From assembly GCF_003576645.1 (NCBI RefSeq), contig NC_044922.1:23904020-23968019 (forward strand): a stretch of 64,000 nt of DNA, written 5' to 3'. A model generated the notes under the pieces. That model had not been told where the DNA came from and did not search any database. It was given only the letters and a program-made list of their open reading frames with translations. This stretch comes from Ipomoea triloba (lineage: Eukaryota; Streptophyta; Magnoliopsida; Solanales; Convolvulaceae). This document shows positions 35,180-45,161 of this stretch, one piece after another. The stretch's first letter is position 1. The number at the start of each line of letters is the position of its first letter. Both the position numbers and the translations under genes were made by a program.

Positions 35180-36660
35180 TGCAATTGAAAGTTGGTTGTA
35201 GTGGTGATTAAAAATTAAGAGTATCGTCCTCAAGAAATGACTTAATGGGAGTTTGAGTAATAAGGGGTTAAGCACGGGTTCATGAAGTGTTTGAAAGCTA
35301 ACCTAAAGATATTTGAGTAGTTCATGTTTAAGAAATCAATAATGAGAACAAGTAAGTGAATTAAAAGGTAATAAATGAAATAAATGAGAACAAGTAAGTG
35401 AATTAAAAGGTAATAAATGAAATAGAGATTTACAAGTAAGTGAATTAAAAGGTAATAAATGAAATAGAGATTTAAACCAAACATCCTTGCATAAAATCCC
35501 TTGTGTCTAAAGTTTAAGTTATGCAAGTCTAGATGATGAACTTGGAGAAATAGTTTAAGTGCCAATGTCATTCTCGTGATCACTTGGACTATCAACTAAT
35601 CCTAAGTCCCATTCTCATGGCAACTTGGCTAGAAGAGGCAATTTAACGAACACTTTGTGTGCCTATTTCCTTCAAACTCCCTTTTCTCAAAGGTGAGTAA
35701 GAAATATAGGAGGTATGGCTATGGTGTGGCCCTATTCTCATAGGTGGAACCCCAATTCCAAATATCTCTTGCATAATCTGTCCATAATTATGAAGAGTCA
35801 ATTCAATTCTACCCAATTCATAACCAAGTTCAACATTAAGACAATACAAACCTAATTTATGCAATTTAATTCATATTGGGATTCATATTCAAGGAATTTC
35901 AATTCAAATCCTAGGAATGTTTAACTACTCATGCTTGTAATGTAAAACTAAAAGCAATTGAAATAATAAACATAGAATTCAAACAAACTTTAAGAAATAT
36001 AAATGCACAAATATGAAATAAAGAACTTAACTTGATAATTTAATGGAAGGAATAATCTGAAATTGATGTTGAATGTTGGAGTTCTTTCTCTAAATCTTCT
36101 AATAAAATGGTTGATTACAAGTGTGGGAAGTGTTTTCTAAAGTTTACTAGAGAGAAAAACTATCTAGAGAGTTTAGAAATTCAAAGGTATTCTAAAAATT
36201 AACTTCCAAAAGGTATTTATAGTCCAAATTTGCGCATTTTCGTAGCCTTCAGGATAAGGACTCACGGTGTGAGTCCCACCGTGAGTCTCACTGATCATAT
36301 TCTGATCAGCACACTCACGCTGAGACTCACACCGTGAGTCTCAGCGTGAGTCCCCTGATCAGAAACTTTGGTGTGGACTCACGCTGACACTCACGGTGTG
36401 AGAGTCAGCGTGAGTTCTTCTAGACAACTTTCATGCTATTGTTTTGCTCATTCGTTCCCCGGTGTGGCCTTGAGTGTTTTCCTTGTGCTTTAAATCTTCA
36501 TTTTCTCCCAAGATTACCATCTTTTCATGCTTGTTTGCCCGTTACTCGATCTTTTCTTCCTTCAAACAAAATACAAAAAATTAAGCACTATTCCACATTC
36601 CTTTACATAACATTTTAATAAAAAGCAAGCATAAATGAGCACAAATAATAGGCATTTTGG
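35180..36660 (-). mobile_element. Solo LTR-like element with palindromic GC-rich block
   Basis: Interrupts spacer that is continuous near 17870 (joining CATATAACAACAT to TGGACCAGTGCAAAATG). On the minus strand it reads: start near 36655, a block of CTCACGGTGTGAGT-like palindromes (36256-36420), a TATA-like ACTATAAATACC near 36220, a leader rich in CTCTCTAG, and an end in CCAACTTTCA. This layout matches the element nested at 50755, and parts (TCTCATGGCAACTTGGCTAG; CTTTTCTCAAAGGTGAG) are homologous to it. Three tandem units of about 46 bp occur at 35343-35477. I could not find a target duplication, so the ends are approximate. Confidence 0.6.
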
Positions 36661-36819
36661 ACCAGTGCAAAATGATATATTTATATTATGTAGCTATAGA
36701 TAACATTTTTCGGATACTTTATTTTCTCATATATCTCTTCTCTCTTATTTCTCTTCAATCTAGTTTCTAAATTAATATTATCACTACCACCACCACCACC
36801 ACACCACTTATTATTATTA

Positions 36820-38502
36820 CTAGTTTTACACGCCCATTGCGCGAATAAGTTAATTCCCAATGTTTATATTTAAATAAATATTTGAAAGTATATCAATACA
36901 AGATTATATAGGAGAAGTTTATACATATGTAATTGAATGTCAAATTTGTTTATTTAAATATGTAACTCAAAGTATATGAATCCAAGATAATATAGGAAAT
37001 ACATTATAATTGTCACTAAAATAAATGTTTGCAACTTTGTAAAATCGATAGTCTAAATACTTTGTCTAAAAATGATAGTCTAAATAAATACTACTTTTGG
37101 TTTGAATTTTTTTAAGTATTCTTAATTCTCTTTTGAGTAACATTGACATTGTCTCATCTTTACTATTTGTCCTCATCCTTTTTGTTGGTAGTGTATTATT
37201 TGCAATTGGGTTACTATTGGTAGCATAGATTATAATGTCATGCAATGAGATTATGATATAGGAGCTAAGGACTTTCCTTTAGGTGTTCTACTCGGGGTTC
37301 ATTTGGTTCAACCATTATTGTTGAATGAGTTATTGTGGATAAAGAAATCTCCAGTTTAAGGAAAAAATGATTAAATAAATTAGTAAAAATTTGAAAATTT
37401 TAAATATGATGCATTTCAAAGATATTAAAAGGCAGTTTCTCGCTTCAATTTGTTGAGTAATGGGTTATTTGAGTACTTTTATTGTCAACAAATCCCCCAA
37501 GTAGTTAATATGATTGGTTTCAAACTATTCTTTTTTTTTCATGGTATTAATAAAATAGTTAGTAAATAAATATATAACATTATTTTGTATTATAACTTTG
37601 ATATTTAATTACAAGATAGTATAAAAAGAACATAATGGACAATGTCATGAATATCAATTGATGAATTTGAATGTACAGAATCTTTGCATTAGAGAAAAAA
37701 AAGAGAATATAACTAATGAAATTATTTTTCTTATTTAATTTATTGATAATGAATATTTTGTTTTAAATAAAGGCATTGTAGACACATAATTTTAAATTAA
37801 AGAAATGCATATGTATCTTTTTTTGTTGTAACTACTAATTTATTTAATTTAATAAGAGTAAAATAGAGTGATCCCGCTTCAATTTGTTGGGTTATTTGAG
37901 CACTCTATTTGTCAACCAATCCTCAAGTAGTTAATATAATTTGTTTCAAATTATTTTTTTAAATTTTTTTTCATGGTATTAATAAAATACTTGGTAAATA
38001 AATATATAACATTATTTTGTATTATAACTTTGATATTTAATTACAAGATATTGTAAAAATAAGATAATGGGCAATGTAATGAATATCAATTGATAAATTT
38101 GAATGTAAAGAATATTTGTATGGGAGAAAATAAAGACAATATAACTAATAAATTATTTCCCTTATTTAATTTAATTTTTTGATAATGAATAATTTTTTTC
38201 AAATAAAGTTATTGTAGACACATAATTCTAAATTAAAGAAATACATATGTATCATTTTTTGTTGTAGCTACTAATTTATTTAATTTAATAAGAGTAAAAT
38301 AGAGTGATGAACTTAATTATGTCAAATTTGTTTGGGATGAGGTTCGAACCTAAGACTTTTCTTATAAAAATTAATGGGTAAGTTAAAAGTTAACGGAATA
38401 TTAATGGAGAAGAGAATACTTAACGAAAAACTTAACGGATAATCATATTTTTTTTTTGAAAACAACGGATAATCATATAATTAAGAATAAATTAGGAAAT
38501 CT
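36820..38502 (-). mobile_element. Non-autonomous Helitron, reverse orientation
   Basis: Read on the minus strand the 3' end is a GC hairpin region (CGCAATGGGCG), GTAAAA and CTAG (36823-36820) followed by T. Its sequence over the first several hundred bases is the reverse complement of 20500-21026. Internal duplication: 37430-37760 and 37860-38190 are similar. The 5' end is set where array spacer resumes (about 38502) and is approximate. Contains no open frame of note. Confidence 0.65.
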
Positions 38503-38512
38503 CAAGGAAAAA

Positions 38513-39242
38513 TATAAACAACTATTAGGTATCTAATATCTAATTGCCAAACACATCTAAAAACATGAAAGTGTGACTATCGCTTTTACGATTCCCTAGC
38601 CCCACATCTTTGCGTTGGTTAAATTATAATTATACACGTTTTTAACTGTGAACAAATACTTTGAATAACTATGATGTAGATATGAGTCGTCTCATATTCT
38701 CACTATTTGTGGCAGCAGTAATTTTATTCGTAACGTACGTAACGTAAAACGTTACATTCGAAATTTATATATATTATGCATTTATGATTTATTTACGCAA
38801 TCTGTCAACGATTCTATATTAAAAATTTGTACGATTATTAAATGGAATAAATATATGGTTCAGATGATGTCAACGCTAGTTATCACAGGTCGTGTTTGGC
38901 ATTCTTGAATGAAAAGCTAATTAAAAACTAAATAGTTAGTAGATAGATGGTAAAAGTTGAAAGTTGAAATTATCAATCTAACTAATTAGGTGAAGAATTA
39001 TTTTGTAAATTTGGTTGTTAAGAAAGTTGAAAAATGTTAAATGAAAAAATAACATATATATAGATTAATGATACTATAAAAGTTATATATTTCTTTGAGA
39101 AAATTTAATAAAAATAATAATTGCATTATATTTAAATCATTGTGTATAATTTTTGTAGAATTCCATGGAAATCAAAATCTAAAATTATAACGGTTATAAA
39201 GGAGATTTGAGATCAAATCCCCCTTCCCCCCTCCCCCCCCCC
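38513..39242. repeat. Array spacer, segmental duplicate of 6356-7070
   Basis: Closely follows the order of 6356-7070, including one ACGT inverted repeat near 38720 and the C-tract at its right end. No gene seen. Confidence 0.65.
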
Positions 39243-39280
39243 NNNNNNNNNNNNNNNNNNNNNNNNNNNNNNNNNNNNNN
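39243..39280. other. Assembly gap (38 N) in a C-tract
   Basis: A run of 38 N flanked on both sides by long C runs (39224-39242, 39281-39312). The true tract length is unknown. Confidence 0.95.
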
Positions 39281-39498
39281 CACCCCCCCTCCCCCCCCCC
39301 CCTCCCCCCCCCCTCTTCCGACATTCTTACCCACTCTTCACTTCTATTGTGCAATGAAATCGTTTTAAAGCTATTATATATATACCTACCAAATTAATTT
39401 AGCTCTCACTTTATCTCATTCACTTTTCACTATCTATTTTGCTCAAGCCTATATATAGTCCCTTAGCTTTCTAAACACAATTTGCAATTAAGATTGCA

Positions 39499-39585
39499 AT
39501 GGCTAGCGGTGTCGATTCTCCCTATGGCGCATGCAAATTCCTTCGCCAGAGGTGCGTTTCCAATTGTGTCTGCACCTTACTTTCA
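39499..39585 (+). pseudogene. Truncated LBD exon 1 upstream of a full-length copy
   Basis: Same variant as 7251 (MASGVDSPYGACKFLRQRC; first Cys replaced by Tyr), ending at 29 codons. With the split copy that follows it forms the duplicate of the 7251/7756 pair. Confidence 0.8.
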
Positions 39586-40094
39586 TGATTTCAATTATTT
39601 AATAGTTTATTATTTCATTTATTTATTTCAACGTTAAATTTAGAATTTGAAAATTAAAATATTCAATTCAAAATCTCAACTTTCTAATAATATTAACTTT
39701 TTTTCATTATTTAGTATTTAAAAAAAAAAAAAGAAGAACAATAGATTATGGAACAAAATGAAAATTAAAAATATAAAAGGAACGTTGAAAAAAAATGCAA
39801 AACTGCACAAAAGTTGCTCGAAAATTGCTCGAGAACTGCTCGCAAGTAGCTTGGGACAATATCAACCCTATCACTTATAGGATCGTTTTAAGGCTACTAT
39901 ATATACACCTACCAAATCAATTTAAGTGTCACTTTTATCTCTTTCACTTTTTACTATCTAACTCGCTCAAACCTATATATATATTTTTTATTTATAGTGG
40001 AAGGGGGAAACCCAAATGGTACATACAACCTAAGTGCTGCTGTACATGAACCGCCAACAGGGAAAGGCAGCGCGGTCATCCTCTAGGAGGGTTT

Positions 40095-40433
40095 TTATTC
40101 CTCAGGGGGATCAATCTTGATATGCATTCCTTTGGGGAACCTTGAAGACATTCTGGCCAAGTAGTCGGCGACTTTATTTACTTCCCGGGAGACTGCCCTT
40201 GTACTCCAAGAGTCAAGGGAGCGTGCCTCCTTTGTGCATGCTTTTAGGATGTTGGAGACCGCTTGGTTGGGCGCTGAGGAACCGTTCATGCCATTGATGA
40301 TGTCACAACAATCACCTTCAAAGATGGCCTTCTTGAATCCCATGTGGGCTGCCAGTTGTATACTCTTCAGTAGGGCCCAAGCTTCTGCTTGGGCTGGTGA
40401 GCATGATCCTAGGTTGCAGGTAAAGCCTCCCAT
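40095..40433 (-). pseudogene. LINE RNase H domain fragment
   Basis: 112-codon frame with the features of RVT_3-type RNase H: AEAWALLKSIQLA, an FEGDCCDI strand with the catalytic Asp, and VSREVNKVADYLAR near the end. It forms the C-terminus of the LINE and is out of continuous frame with the 358-codon part at 40842. Confidence 0.8.
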
Positions 40434-40841
40434 CCAAGAACCTGAGTGGTCTCTGATGATCCCACCACAGCCTGCTTCCCTTGATGCATGGTTTACTGCT
40501 GATCACAGCCTGCTTCCCTTGATGCATGGTTTACTGCTCCATCAAAATTGATCTTGACAGTGCCTTCGCTTGGCTTCTCCCAATTGTATCTATTCCAGTC
40601 GCTATGTTCAGTCATGTTGTAAACCTTCCTTGTCTTTGAGAATGCAAAACTGAATTCTTTGACTTGCACATCAATCTAGTGCACTTTAGATGCGAGCGAA
40701 TGGACTGAGTTGTTAAAAATTCGGTTTGTGGTCTATTCCCACTTCCCTTTCCTGCTATACCAGCATCTAGCCATGTTTTGAAGGGGGCTCTCCTAAACTT
40801 TTCATAATGAGAAGGGAAGACTTTCCTCCATACTTCTTCTG

Positions 40842-41918
40842 CTAATGGCAGCTACCGAGGATATGGTCAGCATCCTCCACTACAACCTCGCAGATTCCAC
40901 ACTTGTCACAATCGGCTAATCCCCTTCTCACCCTTGCGCTGTTTGTCATTATTTTCTCGTGCCGAACCAACCAAGCGAAGGTGTTGATTCGACTTGGCAC
41001 TTTCAGCCTCCAAATTGCGTTCCATTTTGCAGCTTCGACGTACTGGTTAGAAACATCTGGTTCTGCACAGCTACTTGCAATGTTGTAGGCCGAGCTAACA
41101 GAGAAACTACCTGACACGTCATTCTCCCATCCCAGGGTGTCAATTGCATCTTGATCATCATCAATTATTATTGCAGCCAGCATATCCAGTTGCGGTTTCG
41201 GGAGGATATGACATACTCTGTCCCAATCCCAGCCATAGTTCATGTCCCAATAGTCGGCTACTTTGAAGTGTGATTCAGACTGGGGAATCGTATCAACAGC
41301 AAAGTTGGCTAATGGTTGTGGGCCTAACCATTTATCATGCCAGAAGAAAGTACTTCGACCATTTCGAATCAGCGTAGTTTTCCCTTTGAGAAGGATAGGT
41401 ACGGTTTTGAGGATTCCTCTCCAGACATTCGACATATTTGATTTGGGTCGCCAGGAAGAGCAATCCCTCGGGGAGACTGAATACTTTGCTTTTAGGATAT
41501 GAATCCATAGGCAGTCTTCGTCCTGTAGTAATCGCCATCCCAGCTTGGAAAGGAAGGCTTCATTCATTGCTTCTAACTTTCTGAGACCCAGGCCTCCGCA
41601 ATCCTTGTTCTTTGTGACCGTATCCCACTTAACAAGGTGACTCTTTATGTGTTCCAAGGAATTACCCCATATGAAGTTGCGAACCAGTTGTTCAATTGTC
41701 TTGATCACTCCTGATGGAAGCAGCGTCGTCTGCATGGTATAATAGGGAATAGCTGACAAGACAGACTGTGCTAAGGTCAGTCGTCCAGCTAATGACAATG
41801 TCTTCGACTTCCAGCCTGCCAATCTGATCTGAATCTTGTCGATGAGGCTAGCGTATGTGTCTTTTTTGAGTCTTCCATGGATTGAGGGTACTCCTAAGTA
41901 TTTACCCAGATCTTCCAC
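40842..41918 (-). pseudogene. LINE reverse transcriptase C-terminal and zinc-binding part
   Basis: 358 codons starting in the thumb (KYLGVP, LAGWKSKTLSLAGR, NFIWG) and running through the VWRGILK and FFWHDKWLG segments to the zf-RVT region (CDKCGICE). These are typical of plant L1 pol. It continues, after a frame change, from the segment bearing FADD at about 42100. Confidence 0.85.
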
Positions 41919-42735
41919 CCTGCTATCCCTGTGATTTCCACGATCCTTTGTCGCACTTCTGGCAGCGTGTTCTTGGAGAAAAAAATGGACGACTTTTGCG
42001 TGTTGACAGTTTGCCCTGAGTTGTCACAGAATAACTTCAGACATCGTAACATTTCCACAGCTTGTTCTGTTGATGCTTCTCCAAATAAGATCATGTCGTC
42101 TGCAAAAAATAAATGTGATAAGTGGGGGCCATGTCTGCATAATTTGATTGCTTTCCATCTACCACTATTAACAGAATCATTAATGATATGACTTAATTTC
42201 TCTAAGCATAATACAAAAAGAAGGGGGGAAATAGGGTCTCCCTGGCGAATTCCTCTCTTTGGGTAAAACTAGTCTGACGTTCCCATTCCAGCTAACTGCT
42301 AGTCTTGAAGTTGTAATGCATTCCATGATATTCCTCCTCCATGTCTCGTTGAAGCCTATATCTAGTAAGGTGTCTTGAATGAGACTCCACGCTAATTTGT
42401 CGTAGGCTTTCTCCAAATCCACTTTCATGATAAAACACCCTACTGCAGCTTTCCTTGTTCTCATGGAGTTTAAAACCTCCTAGAAGATGATGATGTTGTC
42501 TGAGATCTGTCTACCCAGTATAAACCTCGATTGGTGTGGGCCTACCAGTTTCCTTGATATATCCTTTAGCCGTGTCGTCATGGTTTTGGTCAGTAACTTA
42601 TAAGTCACGTTGCAGAGTCCAATCGGTCGTAGTTGATTCACAGTTTCGGGTGATGCTGTCTTGGGGATGAGAGTAATTATAGTATCAAACCTATATATAA
42701 ACCCTTTCTGAACATAATTTGCAATCAAGATTGCA

Positions 42736-43263
42736 ATGGCTAGTAGTGGTGCCGGTTCTCCGTGTGGGGCATGCAAGTTCCTCCGCCGGAGGTGCATTCC
42801 CGGCTGTGTGTTCGCACCATATTTTTGCTCCGACCTGGTCCGGCCATTTTCGCCGCCATCCACAAGGTGTTCGGAGCTAGCAACGTCTCAAAATTGTTGC
42901 TCCAGCTCCCGGTCCAGCAGCGCTTCCCCCCCGTGTTTTCCATTGCCATCGAAGCTCAAGTAAGAATGGAAGACCCCATTTATGGTTGCATCTCCCACAT
43001 CATTGCTCTGCAACAACAGGTACCATGGCGTCGGAAATCAATTGCCGCCGGCGCTGTTTCTGGCCGCTGATCTTAACGCGACAAACCATTGCACCTCGCC
43101 GCAGAACTCCGGAGGGTTTTGGGCACCACCGGAGATGTATACCGGAGAGGAAGCGGTCCCACTTCCGGCTGAAGAGAGTAGCATGCAGAGAGCTTCACCA
43201 TCGGACGTGGGTGAACTCCAAGCTTTAGCACTCAGAATGACCAAAACCGAGCCTAGCTTCTAG
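42736..43263 (+). pseudogene. Full-length LBD copy, frameshifted and cut from its promoter
   Basis: [20 protein letters not shown] and the fourth Cys are intact, then a one-base deletion after FCSD shifts the frame so that the peptide ends early. The rest of the LOB domain is still readable in another frame ([36 protein letters not shown]). As at 7756, the intron and 5' part of exon 2 are deleted at the same junction (CAACAACAG/GTACCATGG), but here the C-terminal exon is otherwise complete to EPSF and TAG at 43263. A LINE separates the upstream TATA-like box (about 39896) from the proximal one (about 42691). Confidence 0.85.
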
Positions 43264-44754
43264 GCCGGCCTGTTTCGATCCTGATGGATTTACTGTTGTA
43301 TTTTCATAATCTAGTTTTTATTTTCCGTCTTTTTGCAATTTTCTTCAATTTTAACTTAAACATACGGAAAAATTTATGGTAATCCTTTTAATTTTAGTAA
43401 TCTAGTTTAATTTCAACATTGCATCTCTTTTTAATTTTTAATTACCTTTTCTTTTCATTCGAAATGCACGAGATATTTCAAACTAATTAATTCTAATATT
43501 ACAAAGAGAATATCATACATCATTGGGCAACATCAATAATTATTACAATAATTGTGTCATTTCAGACAAATAATAAAACACATATATATATAATTTACAC
43601 CTACCGATCACAAAGGAAAACTCCAACTTATTTACTAATCAATTTCGTAACGTACGTAACGTTTTACGTTACGTTCGAAATTTATATATATTATATGCAT
43701 TTATGATATTCATTTACGCCATCAGCCATCTATTCTATTTTTAAGTTTTATTATGATTATTAAATGGTATAAATATATTGTGCAAATGATGCCAACGCTA
43801 TCTCAGGCCGTGTTTGGCATACTTGGATGAAAAGCGCTAAATAATTAGTAGATAGATGGTAAAAGTTAAAAGTTGAAATTATAAACCTAACTAGGGAGGG
43901 GGGGGGGGGGGGATAAATTCTGACATAAAAAAAAAATTAAAGGCATTGCACGCGCCTTCTGGCCAACAATAAACAATTAATTTACTAATCAATTTTCTAT
44001 AAATTTCTAGTATTATTAGCTTGTAATAACCACTACTGGAAACAACTATTAGCTATATATCAACTATTAACTACTTTTACAATTCTATAGCACGTTCTTA
44101 ACTGTGAACAAATACTTTGAATAACTATGACGTAGATCTGCGTCATCTCATATTCTCGCTATTTGTGACAGGATTAATTTTATTCATAACGTACGTAACG
44201 TAAAACGTCAGGTTAAAATTTTTATATATTATGCATTTATGATTCATTTACACACTGCCATCGATTGTATTTTAAAGATTTTGATGATAATTAAGTTGAA
44301 TAAATATATGGTTCAGATGATGTCAACGCTATCTCAGGCCTTGTTTGGCATAATACGATGACAAGCGAACTGAAAACTAAATAGTTATTAGATAGATAGT
44401 AAAATTAAGGCATTACGCGCCCGTGGATTGCACGCGCCTTCTGGCCAATAATAAATAATTAATTTATTAACTGCTTCTACGATTTCCTAGCACGTTCTTA
44501 ACTGTGAATAAATACTTTGAATAACTATGACGTAGATCTGCGTTTTCTCATATTCTCGCTATCTGTGGCAACATTAATTTTGTTCATAACGTACGTAACG
44601 TAAAACACTATTACGCTTGAAATTTATATATATATTGTGCATTTATGATATTATTTTATGCACTCTTGCCATCGATTATATTTCAAAGGTTTTTATGATT
44701 ATTAAATGAAATAAAAAAAATGGTTGAGATGATGTCAACTGTATCTCATGCTGG
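43264..44754. repeat. Array spacer
   Basis: LBD 3' flank, then the same spacer modules as 8187-9600, with ACGT inverted repeats near 43645, 44185 and 44585 and a G-tract at 43898-43912. Ends at the target site of the gypsy element. No gene seen. Confidence 0.6.
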
Positions 44755-44759
44755 ACATA

Positions 44760-45161
44760 TGATACGCTAACAAGTATCTAAAGTACTTTTCGAGCAAGTA
44801 CAAGCTCCTTATGCCGTACTTTCGAGTGTACGAAACTCCGAGAACACTTAATAAAAACAAGGAAAGGAAAATTCTTATTCAGCTTGTTCATTCTTCGTAG
44901 AAATACATCACTTTTATAGTAGCTAAAGTCTGAATTATTTAGGAAATGAAATATGGAAATTGCATGCTTCAAGGAACTAAAATCAGGGAATTGATATGAT
45001 GAGAAGATTATATGCGGATTGATATTTTCTTCCATGCATGAGTCCTCAAATTGCTTCTTTACCCATAAACAAAAGATTCATTCATTTTCTGTCGCCTAGC
45101 TCGTGTTGACCGTCGTACTTCCAGCTGCATGGGTTCTTCTGGTTGATTGGTGATCGTATCA
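44760..45161 (-). repeat. 3' LTR of the gypsy element
   Basis: 402 bp, TGATACG...CGTATCA. A polypurine tract GGCGAGGGGGA (minus strand, 45162-45172) sits just before it. The polyprotein stop codon lies inside this LTR, at 45059. Confidence 0.9.

Larger units (their letters stand above)
39982..42684 (-). mobile_element. L1-like LINE, 5'-truncated, 15-bp TSD
   Basis: Inserted into an LBD promoter between two perfect copies of TCAAACCTATATATA (39967-39981 and 42685-42699). On the minus strand, in order: N-terminal reverse transcriptase with IPK, PIGLCNVTYKLLTK and a GRQISDNI segment (about 42680-42480); a finger/palm part (42464-42180) with KVDLEKAYD; the catalytic FADD (about 42100); thumb, connection and zinc-binding region in a 358-codon frame (41918-40842, ending SCH); and an RNase H domain of plant LINE type (40433-40095). 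The endonuclease ORF is missing because of 5' truncation. It is dead: a TAG after SDNIIIF (42480) and frame changes near 42180, 41900 and 40840 interrupt the frame. A 35-bp tandem duplication lies at about 40466-40535. Confidence 0.9.

Noticed and set aside
39172..39354. Gly-rich minus-strand frame with unknown residues
   Set aside because: Made by the C-tract and the N gap.
40842..41918. 358-codon host gene
   Set aside because: Motifs and neighbours show LINE reverse transcriptase.
44778..45035. 85-codon minus-strand frame in the gypsy LTR, repeated at 52596 and 54310
   Set aside because: Present in both LTRs only because the LTRs are copies; no motif, and the real polyprotein stop lies nearby in another frame.
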